The notes under the pieces: generated by a model
Told to the model about the DNA's origin: nothing
The model's input: only the letters and a program-made list of their open reading frames with translations
Database searches by the model: none
Position numbers and translations under genes: made by a program
NCBI RefSeq assembly: GCF_008107685.1
Contig: NZ_VIRF01000060.1
Location: 28,498-92,497 of the forward strand
Reading direction: 5' to 3'
DNA length: 64,000 nucleotides
From: Novosphingobium sp. BW1
GTDB lineage: Bacteria > Pseudomonadota > Alphaproteobacteria > Sphingomonadales > Sphingomonadaceae
Part shown: piece after piece, positions 9,071 to 18,052 of the stretch
Numbering within the stretch: position 1 is the stretch's first letter
Layout: each line of letters opens with the position of its first letter

Positions 9071-10240
9071 ATGAAGATCACCGGCTTTCGAAGCCTTGTC
9101 GCCTTGCATGACTGGGGGCGCCCGGTTGGGGACGTGAACGGGCTTGTGCCATCGGGGATCACCGAAGTGCCGATCCTTCTTGTCGAAACCGACGGAGGGC
9201 TGACCGGCATCGGCCTTGGCGCCCATGCCGAGATAGAGCGCGTGTTCCCAGCTGTGGAAGGCGCGGATCCGCGCGCAGTGGCGAGCCTGTATGATGCGAT
9301 GCTGGCCCATGTCTTCAAGAGTGGCCATGCGGGGACGACCTTCGGTACCATCGCGGCCGTGGACATGGCCTTGTGGGATCTGAAGGCGAAGATGGCGGAC
9401 GAAGCGCTCTGGCGGACGCTGGGAGCTGGCGACCGTTTCGTGCACGGCTATGCCTCCGGCCTGTGCTATGGCCTTGAGGACGACGCCTTTGCAGCCCACT
9501 ACGAACGTTGGGCGGATCTTGGCTTCACGGCGGCCAAGGTGAAGGGGGGGCGCGATCTCGATCGTGACATTTCGCGCCTGAAGACTGTGCGCGCGATCCT
9601 TGAGCGCAACAGCCCACGCCCGGCCCTGATGCTCGATGTCAACGAAGCCTGGAACTGTAAGCAGGCGCTGCGCCATCTGGCGGAGATCGAGAAGCGGGTG
9701 GACCTCACCTGGATCGAGGAGCCGGTTCGGCGCTGGGACGCGGCGGGGCTTGCCCGCATCGCAGCCTGCAGCCGAACTGCGGTGGCGACGGGCGAGAATC
9801 TTACCGGGATCGAGCAATTCAACCCTCTCTTCGACCAGCGCGCGGTTGATATTGTCCAGACCGGCAGTTGCTGGGGCATCACCCATTTCCTGCGCGTGGC
9901 GATGGCCGCGCACGCGCAGGGGCTTCCCGTCTCGCCGGTTGCCTACAACGCCAACCCGCTGGCTCATGCCGCAGTCGCTGTGCCGAACATGATCGGCCTG
10001 GAGATCCAGGATTTTTCCTTCCCGGAAGGTTTCAGTGTCGATCAGGAGATCCGGGACGGGGGGCTGGTGCTGGGGGATCGGCCGGGCCTTGGCATCGAAC
10101 TCGATGAGACCCGTATCGCCGAACGCGCGAGCGCGCTGGGCTGGAACGTGCGCGGCGGCCCCCATCGGCGGGCCGAACGCACCGGGCTGTGCCTTGCTCC
10201 TTCTGCCGGGCTTGCGGCTGACCAAGGGAGGGAGCGTTGA
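9071..10240 (+). CDS. Enolase-superfamily sugar-acid dehydratase
   Basis: 389 residues, mandelate racemase/muconate lactonizing enzyme fold. The acid/base lysines are in AAKVKGG (K156, K158), metal ligands are D189 (DVNEAW), E216 (WIEEPV) and E242 (GENL), and SPVAYNANPLAH follows at the usual histidine region. Such enzymes dehydrate aldonic acids to 2-keto-3-deoxy acids. The start has AGAGGA about ten bases upstream. The gene overlaps the MFS gene by four bases. It supplies the substrate expected by the FAH-family enzyme in the divergent operon. The exact aldonate is not deducible. Confidence 0.9.
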   Translation: MKITGFRSLVALHDWGRPVGDVNGLVPSGITEVPILLVETDGGLTGIGLGAHAEIERVFPAVEGADPRAVASLYDAMLAHVFKSGHAGTTFGTIAAVDMALWDLKAKMADEALWRTLGAGDRFVHGYASGLCYGLEDDAFAAHYERWADLGFTAAKVKGGRDLDRDISRLKTVRAILERNSPRPALMLDVNEAWNCKQALRHLAEIEKRVDLTWIEEPVRRWDAAGLARIAACSRTAVATGENLTGIEQFNPLFDQRAVDIVQTGSCWGITHFLRVAMAAHAQGLPVSPVAYNANPLAHAAVAVPNMIGLEIQDFSFPEGFSVDQEIRDGGLVLGDRPGLGIELDETRIAERASALGWNVRGGPHRRAERTGLCLAPSAGLAADQGRER

Positions 10241-11511
10241 AACACGATACCTCTTTCGCCACCACACCAGGTCGGACGGCATGGGTCAGCGGGGCCCGGC
10301 GCTGGCGGCTGCAACTGTCCCTGATGGTCAACTTCTTCCTGCTGATGGCGCTCTACAGCGGGGTTCTGGGCGTCCTTCTACCCAACCAGATCGCCGAGAT
10401 ATCGCCCTCCTCCAAGGAGACCAACCTGGCGATCCTTTTTGCCATCACATCGGTCTTCTCCACGCTGACAACGCCGATCGCCGGAGCACTCTCGGATCGA
10501 ACCCGGACTCGCTGGGGCAGGCGGGCCCCGTGGATGGCGCTTGGATCGGTGATCGGATCGGCCTGCCTTTTCGGTATCTCCGGTGTGACAGGGTTGGTTT
10601 CGCTGATCGTGTTGTGGGTCATGGCCTCGGTTGCCTACAATTCGGTGCAGCCGGCCATGACCACGCTCATCGCCGACCGCTTTGCGCCAGAGACCCGAGG
10701 CGCGGTCTCGGGTCTCGTGGGCGCGGGCATGACGGCAGGTCTTACTGCGGGAACCGTCGTTGCAGGTTATCTCGCGGGGGACCGGGGGCTTGCTTACGGC
10801 TTGTTTGCCGGTGCCATCGCGGTTTCGTGCCTTGTCTTCGTGGTTATCAACCGCGAGCCGCCTAGCCACCAGATGCCGCGCCGCCCGATCCAGTGGGGCG
10901 CCTTTGCCAAGAGCTTCTGGATCAGCCCGCGTGCCCACCCCGACTTCGCCTGGGCTTTCGCCAGTCGCTTCACGATCTACATGGGCTATCAGGCCATCGC
11001 CGCCTACCTGCTCTATATCCTGCGCGACTATATCGGCCTTGAGGACGCGGCCTCCAACCGGGCCATTGCAAACCTGGCGATGGTCACTCTGGTGTGCTTG
11101 GTGGTGTCTTCGCTGGCGTCTGGCTGGTTGTCGGACCACTGGCAGAGGCGCAAGCCGTTCGTCGTCGCCGGGAGCCTGATCATGGTGACAGCCATGCTGG
11201 CGCCCCTTCTATATCCTACGATGACGGGCATGTGGATCTACGCCGCTATTATTGGCGTGGGCTATGGCATGTTCATGTCGATCGACATGGCCCTGATGAC
11301 CCAGGTCCTGCCCGAGGCAGCGTTGGGCGACGAGGGCAAGGACCTCGGCGTACTGACCACCGCTGTCAACATTCCGCAGATCATCAGCCCTGTCATGGCG
11401 GCCGTCCTGCTCGGTATATTTGCGGGCGATTACAGGGCCATCTTCGTGACCGCCATCGTATTCGTTTTCGGGTCCGCCCTATGCGTGCTGCCCATTCGAT
11501 CAGTTCGCTGA
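10237..11511 (+). CDS. MFS sugar/sugar-acid transporter (TTG start)
   Basis: 424 residues with about twelve hydrophobic segments, the MFS loop GALSDRTRTRWGRR between helices 2 and 3 and its partner GWLSDHWQRRKP in the second half. The start is TTG at 10237, overlapping the dehydratase stop and preceded by a strong AAGGGAGGG ribosome site. Inner-membrane proton-coupled uptake of the sugar that crosses the outer membrane through the TonB receptor downstream is the natural role. Confidence 0.9.
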   Translation: MKHDTSFATTPGRTAWVSGARRWRLQLSLMVNFFLLMALYSGVLGVLLPNQIAEISPSSKETNLAILFAITSVFSTLTTPIAGALSDRTRTRWGRRAPWMALGSVIGSACLFGISGVTGLVSLIVLWVMASVAYNSVQPAMTTLIADRFAPETRGAVSGLVGAGMTAGLTAGTVVAGYLAGDRGLAYGLFAGAIAVSCLVFVVINREPPSHQMPRRPIQWGAFAKSFWISPRAHPDFAWAFASRFTIYMGYQAIAAYLLYILRDYIGLEDAASNRAIANLAMVTLVCLVVSSLASGWLSDHWQRRKPFVVAGSLIMVTAMLAPLLYPTMTGMWIYAAIIGVGYGMFMSIDMALMTQVLPEAALGDEGKDLGVLTTAVNIPQIISPVMAAVLLGIFAGDYRAIFVTAIVFVFGSALCVLPIRSVR

Positions 11512-11542
11512 CGCGTCGGATCGATTGCAACAACCATAATAC

Positions 11543-11554
11543 GTATGATGTATG
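11543..11554. promoter_or_regulatory. Candidate GntR operator 3 before TonB receptor
   Basis: GTATGATGTATG, sharing eight bases (GTATGATG) with the site at 7690 and overlapped by CATA-N5-TATG arms from 11535. It lies about 60 bases before the TonB receptor start and after the MFS gene. A separate regulated promoter for the receptor is inferred. Confidence 0.45.
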
Positions 11555-11612
11555 TTGACTCTCCGAAAAGGAGGCGTAATTACATCAGACAATAGATAAG
11601 GGAGAGTAGAGA

Positions 11613-14369
11613 ATGCCCACTCAGGGAAGGTTTCGTCGCGCGGCGCCGACCGCGCTGCTATGCTCGGCCGCCATTCTTGCCCTGGCCGCAGCGCCACAGG
11701 CCTTTGCCCAGGAGGCCGGGGATGCCGCGGAGGAGGAGCAGGGCACTTTAAGTACCCCTGACGCTGAAGCCGTGATTATCGTTAGCGGCATCCGAGCCAG
11801 CCAGCGCGCGGCCATCGACATCAAGCGCGATGCGGTTTCCGTGGTCGATTCCATCGTGGCCGAGGACCTCGGCAAGCTGCCCGACCAGAACGTCGCGGAA
11901 TCTCTCCAGCGCATTGCAGGCGTCACCATCGAGCGCAACCGTGGCGAGGGGCGGTACATCACGGTGCGCGGGTTCGGCCCCAAGTTCAACGCGGTCACGG
12001 TCAACGGGCGCACCCTTGCCACGGACAACAACGGGCGCGAATTTTCGTTCGACGTTTTGCCCTCCGAGATCATCTCGGGCGCCGATGTCTACAAGTCGCC
12101 CCAAGCGAACGTGAACGGTGCCTCGATCGGGGCGACCGTTGACGTGCACACGTTGCGCGCGATCGATCAGTCCGAGGCTTTCGCGTTCAGCGCTTCGGCT
12201 GGACAGATGTGGGCAGAGATCGCCGACAAGTTTAACCCGGAAATCTCGGGCGTCATGTCCTGGCGCAACGCGGACAGCACCCTGGGGATATCGCTCTCGG
12301 GGGTCTACACCAAGCGTGACACCCGTAACGACGAGTTCACCATCGGGGCCGGCCATGTCCGTCGTTCCAGCGATGATTCCTATTACGATGCCAATGGGGT
12401 TCCCGGAGGGCGTCTCGGGCCTGATGTTGCCCCCTTTGCCAACGTGTCGATGCCCTCCAATCTCTCGCCCTTCTTCTTCGAGCGCAGCTTGGAACGCTAC
12501 GGATTTTCGGGTGCCCTCCAGTTCCGTCCGACGGACAATCTGACGGTTTCGTTCGACGGGATCTATTCGAAAGCCGACTTCACCGAACAGCAGACCGGCC
12601 TTGCCTATGACTTTTCGGGAGGCAGCCTTGTCGAGCAGATTGTCGAGGATGGTGAGGCGGTCTATCAGCGTTACGAGAATGGCTTTGTCGACCAGATCGT
12701 GCAGTACGATCACCGTGACGTGCTTACCACCCAGTTCGGCGCCAATGTCGAATGGATAGCCACTGACCGGCTCAAGCTGAATGTCGATGTTTCGCGCTCC
12801 AAGGCCGAACGCCGCGGCAAGGAGGATGGCTTGTTCACCACCATCCGTCGCAAGGGCATGGACATGTGGTTTGACCGCCGGGGAGGCAGTCCGATCTACG
12901 AGTATGGCTTTTCGAATCCGGCCTACCCCAACGCTGCCACCAACCCGCAGGGGATTACCGCTCACTACTATACCTGGGGCGCGACCAACGACGTTGACGA
13001 CAAGATCAGCGAGTATCGCTTCGATTCCGAGTGGGAAGCGACTGACGAACTGACGCTGTTCTTCGGCGGCATGTACGCGCGGCGGACCAAGACCCTGACC
13101 GGGGATGAAATGCCCTTCGAGCAGCAATGCGCCTACTGCGGTTCCGACCGGGTACTCTCAGCCAGCCTGTTCCGCCCCACGGGCCGTGATTTCTTCCAAG
13201 GCTCCGGACCGGACAACATTGTGCGTGACTGGGTCATCTACAGCCCGCAGGAAATGATCGGTGTCATCGACGCCTTCGCCGAAGAGGACGGTATTGCTTT
13301 CGCGCCGGCGGTCTATTCCCCGGCGGCCTCCTCGGTCGTCGATGAAAAAGTGAAGATCGGCTATGTCATGGCCAACTACCGCACGATGCTCGGAGACATG
13401 CCGCTCACCATCAATGCTGGCTTGCGCTACGAGGGGACGAGCTACACGTCAGATGGGGCCTCGCGCACAATCATCAGCGCGCGGCCGAACGGCCAGGGCC
13501 AGAACATCATTGAAGTCTCCGATGTCGTGCCGGTCGGCTTCAAGGGCCAGTACCACGACTGGCTACCCTCACTGAATATCAAGCTGGAGCCTACCCCGGA
13601 CCTGATCCTGCGCCTTTCGGCCTCCAAGGTCATGACGCGGCCCACGCTGACCGATCTTTCTCCGCGTCAGACCATCCAGACCAATCCCGGCAACGAGACG
13701 ATCAGCCGCGGCAATCCTGACCTTGATCCGTTTCGTGCCAAGCAGGTCGAGGTGGGCGCGGAATGGTATTTCGCGGACAGCTCGCTCCTGTCCTTTGCGG
13801 CCTTCTACAAGAAGATCGATTCTTTCGTGACGCTGGTGACTACCCCGCAACTGGTTGACGAGGTCACTTTCCAGGTCACCGTTCCGGACAATGGCCAGGG
13901 CGCGACCGTCAAGGGCTTCGAACTGGGCTACCGCCAGGCATTTTCCGGGCTGCCTTCGCCGCTCGATGGTCTCGGTGTTCAAACGAGCTTCAACTACACC
14001 GAATCCAACGCGAACTACACGAACGCGGTGGCGGGCGTATCCTACGGACTGGAAGGCCTGTCAAAGACATCCTACAGCCTCGTGGGATTCTATGAGAAGT
14101 ACGGAATCCAGGCGCGTGTGGCCTATACTTGGCGCGACAACTTCCTGCAGGTCGCCTCTGGCCGCAACGGCGAACCGGAATATTTCGATGCCTACGGCCA
14201 GCTTGACGCGGGGCTCTCCTATGAAGTCACGCCGCGCTTCACCGTTTTCATGGACGCAATCAACCTCAACGATGCAAAGGAGTTCATCTATTCGGTGAGC
14301 CCGAACCGGACCAAGGAGTATCGCCGAACGGGACGACGCTTCTCCGGCGGTGTGCGCTTTCGCTTCTAG
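11613..14369 (+). CDS. TonB-dependent receptor (carbohydrate-type)
   Basis: 918 residues. A signal peptide (RFRRAAPTALLCSAAILALA, ending AFAQ) precedes an Ala/Glu-rich linker, the TonB-box region AVIIVSGIRAS and a plug domain with NVAESLQRIAGVTIERN and YITVRGFGP, the Xanthomonas/Caulobacter carbohydrate receptor style. A C-terminal beta-barrel ends in the aromatic GVRFRF. GGGAGAG sits upstream of the ATG. It is likely the outer-membrane gate for the sugar or oligosaccharide used by this locus, regulated by the GntR-type site at 11543. Substrate unknown. Confidence 0.93.
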   Translation: MPTQGRFRRAAPTALLCSAAILALAAAPQAFAQEAGDAAEEEQGTLSTPDAEAVIIVSGIRASQRAAIDIKRDAVSVVDSIVAEDLGKLPDQNVAESLQRIAGVTIERNRGEGRYITVRGFGPKFNAVTVNGRTLATDNNGREFSFDVLPSEIISGADVYKSPQANVNGASIGATVDVHTLRAIDQSEAFAFSASAGQMWAEIADKFNPEISGVMSWRNADSTLGISLSGVYTKRDTRNDEFTIGAGHVRRSSDDSYYDANGVPGGRLGPDVAPFANVSMPSNLSPFFFERSLERYGFSGALQFRPTDNLTVSFDGIYSKADFTEQQTGLAYDFSGGSLVEQIVEDGEAVYQRYENGFVDQIVQYDHRDVLTTQFGANVEWIATDRLKLNVDVSRSKAERRGKEDGLFTTIRRKGMDMWFDRRGGSPIYEYGFSNPAYPNAATNPQGITAHYYTWGATNDVDDKISEYRFDSEWEATDELTLFFGGMYARRTKTLTGDEMPFEQQCAYCGSDRVLSASLFRPTGRDFFQGSGPDNIVRDWVIYSPQEMIGVIDAFAEEDGIAFAPAVYSPAASSVVDEKVKIGYVMANYRTMLGDMPLTINAGLRYEGTSYTSDGASRTIISARPNGQGQNIIEVSDVVPVGFKGQYHDWLPSLNIKLEPTPDLILRLSASKVMTRPTLTDLSPRQTIQTNPGNETISRGNPDLDPFRAKQVEVGAEWYFADSSLLSFAAFYKKIDSFVTLVTTPQLVDEVTFQVTVPDNGQGATVKGFELGYRQAFSGLPSPLDGLGVQTSFNYTESNANYTNAVAGVSYGLEGLSKTSYSLVGFYEKYGIQARVAYTWRDNFLQVASGRNGEPEYFDAYGQLDAGLSYEVTPRFTVFMDAINLNDAKEFIYSVSPNRTKEYRRTGRRFSGGVRFRF

Positions 14370-14371
14370 AG

Positions 14372-14558
14372 TGGTTTTCGACCGCTTTGTATCGTTGGGG
14401 GGCCTCGATGCCGACTTCTGATTGAGAATCCTTGCTGGTGAAAGAGGCTGGCATGGATGGGTCATCCGCTTTCACTGGATTTGCGTTCTCGACTTCTGGC
14501 GGCGGTGGATGAAGGTCTGAATTGCCGCGCGGCAGCAGCGCGGTTCGGCGTTGCGCGC
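14372..14558 (+). mobile_element. IS630-family transposase remnant
   Basis: An ATG at 14457 opens a 34-residue stretch, MGHPLSLDLRSRLLAAV then EGLNCRAAAARFGVARS, the N-terminal helix-turn-helix of IS630-type transposases. It ends abruptly at the stop codon of ybdD on the other strand. The preceding 85 bases look like the element's left end. The rest of the transposase is gone, so this is a scar between the sugar locus and cstA. Confidence 0.7.
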
Positions 14559-14732
14559 TCAGCAGCACTTGCCGCCGCCCGCACCGCCGAAGCGGGCCGC
14601 CTCGCGGTTTCGGAAAAATTCGACGCGGCTCATCGGCGCAACGTCTGGATGGCGGCGGGCCATGTGGGCCAGATAGACCTCGTAGGGGGGCTGCCCTACC
14701 ATGAGGCGCAAGGTATCGCGCAGGATCTTCAT
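14559..14732 (-). CDS. YbdD/YjiX family small protein
   Basis: 57 residues, MKILRDTLRLMVGQPPYEVY at the start and GGKCC at the end, the signature of the short YbdD/YjiX (DUF466) proteins encoded directly downstream of CstA/BtsT carriers. It overlaps the cstA stop by four bases (ATGA), so the two are co-translated. Small cytoplasmic partner needed for carrier function in the known pairs; mechanism unclear. Confidence 0.92.
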   Translation of the reverse strand: MKILRDTLRLMVGQPPYEVYLAHMARRHPDVAPMSRVEFFRNREAARFGGAGGGKCC

Positions 14733-16792
14733 GATGCGGCCAGCACTTGCGCGGGGCTTTCCTGGACACTGGGCGCTTCGCTTCGCAGCGCCGCAAGGCA
14801 TGTGCGCACCGTGAAGCCGAGCAGCGAGAGGACGACAGCAAGGAAGATGACGCACAGGCCTGCGTCCACCCGGTCGTTGAAGATGATCGCCTCCATCTCG
14901 GCCATGGATTTGGCCGGGGCCAGCACGGTGCCACTTGCCGCGGCAGCTCCGAACTTGGCGGCGTGGGCGAGGAAACCGACCGCGGGATTGGCCGAGAAGA
15001 GCTTGAGGAACCCGGCGCTCAGCGTGCAGATCAGCAGCCATACTGTGGGGATTACGGTGACGAAGGCAAAGCGCTCGCGCTTCATGCGGAACAGGACACA
15101 GGTTGCCAGCATGAGCGCGACCGCCGCCAGCATCTGGTTGGAAATGCCAAAAACCGGCCACAACGTGTTCACCCCGCCCAGCGGATCGGTGACGCCCTGA
15201 TAGAGGAAGAAGCCCCAGCTTGCGACGCACAAGCCCGTGGCGACGACGCCCGGGACCCACGAGGTTCCGGTCCGGAACGAAGGCAGGGCAAGGCCGATCA
15301 GGTCCTGAAGCATGAAGCGCCCTGCGCGCGTGCCCGCATCGACTGCGGTGAGGATGAAGAGCGCCTCGAACAGGATCGCAAAGTGGTACCAGAACGCCTT
15401 CATCGCGCTGCCGCCCGCGATATGGCTGAAGATTTCAGCCATGGCGACGGCAAGGGTGGGGGCGCCGCCCGTGCGCGAAATGATGGTGTGTTCGCCCACG
15501 TCGCGCGCGGTTCGGGTCAGCAGTTCGGGCGTGACCGGGAAGCCCATGGCCGAGACCGCCTGCGCGGCGCTGGCGGGATCGGTGCCGAGAACCGCGACGG
15601 GGCTGTTCATGGCGAAATAGATGCCCGGATCGAGGATCGTGGCCCCCACCAGCGCCATGATTGCGACGAAGGCTTCCATCAGCATCGCGCCGTAGCCGAT
15701 GAAGGGGGCATCGGTTTCGGTCGCGATCAGCTTGGGGGTTGTGCCGCTGGCGATGAGGGCATGGAAGCCCGAAACCGCGCCGCAGGCGATGGTGATGAAA
15801 AGGAATGGGAAGAGCGCGCCCGACCAGGCCGGGCCGCCGCCGTCCACGAACTGGGTGAGCGCGGGCATGCGCAGCGGCGGCGCCATGACCACGATGCCGA
15901 TGGCCAGGGCACTGATCGCGCCGATCTTGAGGAAGGTGGAAAGATAGTCGCGCGGAGCGAGCAGTAGCCACACCGGCAGCAGCGAGGCGAGCGCGCCGTA
16001 GCCAATGAGGATCCAGCACAAGGCCTCCGGGCTGAATGTGAAGAGCGGACCCAGGACCTTTGATGCTGCGATATCCTGCCCGAAGACGATGGCCGCGATC
16101 AGTCCGAGGCAGCCCAGAATCGAAACTTCGCCGATCCTACCGGGCCGGATCCAGCGGGTATAGACCCCCATCGCAAGCGCCAGCGGGATCGTGGCGGCGA
16201 CGGTGAACATGCCCCAGGGACTTTCGGCCAGGGCGCGCACGACGATAAGCGCGAGGACGGCAAGGATGATGACCATGATCAGGAAGGCCCCGCCAAGCGC
16301 GATCGTGCCGGCGACCGGCCCCATCTCAAGACGCACCAGTTCGCCCAGCGACTTGCCGTCGCGCCGCATCGAGATGAACAGCACCATGAAGTCCTGCACC
16401 GCGCCTGCCAGCACCACGCCGAAGATGATCCACAAGGTTCCGGGAAGATAGCCCATCTGTGCAGCCAGCACCGGCCCGACGAGGGGGCCGGCTCCGGCGA
16501 TGGCGGCGAAGTGGTGGCCGAACAGGACGCGCTTGTCGGTGGCGACATAGTCGAGCCCGTCGGCACGGGTGTGAGCCGGTGTCGCGCGCCGGGGATCGAG
16601 CTTCATCACATGGCGCGCGATGTAGAGCGCGTAGTAGCGGTAGCCGACCAGGAAGCTGCTGACTGCCGCGACCACGATCCACAGCGCGTTGACATCCTCC
16701 CCGCGCGACACGGCCAGCACGGTCAGGCACACGGTGGCGGCGAGGGCGAGCCCGACCCAGGGGGCGTGGCGGAGCAGTGAGGAGGCGTTCAT
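14729..16792 (-). CDS. cstA: Carbon starvation protein CstA/BtsT family transporter
   Basis: 687 residues from MNASSLLRHA; CGGAG precedes this ATG and the in-frame ATG at 16888 would run into the PepSY gene. Highly hydrophobic with many membrane segments; it carries the family blocks RVLFGHHFAAIAGAGPLVGP and SMRRDGKSLGELVR. Family members import pyruvate or peptides during starvation. It is followed by ybdD (overlap) and preceded by the PepSY gene after a 58-base gap, so it could be read from the iron-regulated promoter or its own. Confidence 0.93.
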   Translation of the reverse strand: MNASSLLRHAPWVGLALAATVCLTVLAVSRGEDVNALWIVVAAVSSFLVGYRYYALYIARHVMKLDPRRATPAHTRADGLDYVATDKRVLFGHHFAAIAGAGPLVGPVLAAQMGYLPGTLWIIFGVVLAGAVQDFMVLFISMRRDGKSLGELVRLEMGPVAGTIALGGAFLIMVIILAVLALIVVRALAESPWGMFTVAATIPLALAMGVYTRWIRPGRIGEVSILGCLGLIAAIVFGQDIAASKVLGPLFTFSPEALCWILIGYGALASLLPVWLLLAPRDYLSTFLKIGAISALAIGIVVMAPPLRMPALTQFVDGGGPAWSGALFPFLFITIACGAVSGFHALIASGTTPKLIATETDAPFIGYGAMLMEAFVAIMALVGATILDPGIYFAMNSPVAVLGTDPASAAQAVSAMGFPVTPELLTRTARDVGEHTIISRTGGAPTLAVAMAEIFSHIAGGSAMKAFWYHFAILFEALFILTAVDAGTRAGRFMLQDLIGLALPSFRTGTSWVPGVVATGLCVASWGFFLYQGVTDPLGGVNTLWPVFGISNQMLAAVALMLATCVLFRMKRERFAFVTVIPTVWLLICTLSAGFLKLFSANPAVGFLAHAAKFGAAAASGTVLAPAKSMAEMEAIIFNDRVDAGLCVIFLAVVLSLLGFTVRTCLAALRSEAPSVQESPAQVLAAS

Positions 16793-16850
16793 GCTCCGGG
16801 TATCGGGCGCTTTGTGCGTTCTGGCAATCCTGTGTGTGATGCGCGCTGGC

Positions 16851-18038
16851 TCACACGGCTCCGCCGATAGCAAAAGGCGTGAGGACAAGGGCGAGGAGGA
16901 TCAGCGCCAGACTGGCCCAGGCCCAGGCACCCATCCCCTGCCAGCCCATGGTGACAGCGCCGCGCGCGCCGCGCTCGGCCTTTTCGAGGCGCTTGGCATA
17001 GATGATGACCCCGGTCACCGACATCCCGGTGAGGATCAGGCCAAAGAGGAACCAGATGACCTTGGTGAAGAGCCCGCCGAAGGTGCCGAAATGCAGCGGG
17101 TCGGCCATCTCCGAAATGCGTTCATGCAGGCCCAGGTCCTCACCCGCCAGCTGTGTCAGTACCACACCGTCTGCAGGGTCGAGTGCAACCGCGTTCGCGC
17201 GGTCGCGCACTAGCCAGGCGGCGTCCTGCCCGAGCAGGATAACGCCCTGCCGGGGCGTGAAGCGGATCTCGCGGATGTCGAGGGCAGGGCGCAGGTGCCG
17301 CGCGCGCGCGACAAGCCGGTCCAGCGCCGCACCTGTCGGCGCGGCGCGCGGCTGTTCGGTCCGGGCCAGCTCGGGAACAGGCGCGTGGCCACCCAGGGCT
17401 TCGACCAGATACCATAGGCCGGTCAGTGAAATGAGGGCGATGAACCACAAGCTCCAGAGCCCGCCGAGGCGATGCAGGTCTCCGCTCAGGCGCCGGGCAT
17501 CGCCGCCCCGCGGCCGCTTGAAGAATCCGCGCCACCACTTCTTGTACGTGATGATGCCGGTCACGAGCGAGGCCAGGAGGAGGAGCGCCAGCGCGCTGAC
17601 GATGGGAATGCCGACTTGCGTCGGCAGCATCAGATGGCGGTGGATCTGGCGTAGGAAGCGGTGCACGTTGGCCCAGCCATGCGTGCCGGTGACCTTGCCG
17701 CTCCACGGATCGACATAAACCCTGCGGGGCGAGCCCGCTCCGGTGTCGACCCAGGCTTCGGCGGTGAACCATGGATCGATCGGAGTGTGCAGTGATTGCA
17801 GGCGTCCCTCGGGCACGGCCTCGGCCGCAGCGGCCGCCAGAGTGCCCCAACTGGCGCGCGGCCCTGGCTGCGGGGCCGCGTGCATGGCAGGCGTTACCAG
17901 CCAGTCGATCTCGTGGGCGAATACCGCAAGCGTGCCGGTCGCCAGCACGAAGGTCATGAAGATCGAGAGCTTGAATCCCGCCCAGCTGTGGATCCGCCAC
18001 CACAGCGAACGCCCCTTGGGTTTGCGCGCCTTTGCCAT
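16851..18038 (-). CDS. PepSY-associated TM protein (siderophore/iron reductase-like)
   Basis: 395 residues. An N-terminal helix follows SLWWRIHSWAGFKLSI; a periplasmic PepSY-type segment, HRFLRQIHRHLMLP, and three further membrane helices follow. Paired histidines near the helices suggest heme or metal binding, as in PiuB-like proteins that accompany siderophore receptors. It starts 14 bases after the receptor stop, so both are in one iron-regulated transcript. Probable role: reduction or release of iron from the siderophore at the inner membrane. Confidence 0.85.
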   Translation of the reverse strand: MAKARKPKGRSLWWRIHSWAGFKLSIFMTFVLATGTLAVFAHEIDWLVTPAMHAAPQPGPRASWGTLAAAAAEAVPEGRLQSLHTPIDPWFTAEAWVDTGAGSPRRVYVDPWSGKVTGTHGWANVHRFLRQIHRHLMLPTQVGIPIVSALALLLLASLVTGIITYKKWWRGFFKRPRGGDARRLSGDLHRLGGLWSLWFIALISLTGLWYLVEALGGHAPVPELARTEQPRAAPTGAALDRLVARARHLRPALDIREIRFTPRQGVILLGQDAAWLVRDRANAVALDPADGVVLTQLAGEDLGLHERISEMADPLHFGTFGGLFTKVIWFLFGLILTGMSVTGVIIYAKRLEKAERGARGAVTMGWQGMGAWAWASLALILLALVLTPFAIGGAV

Positions 18039-18052
18039 GCGTGCCGTCCTGC

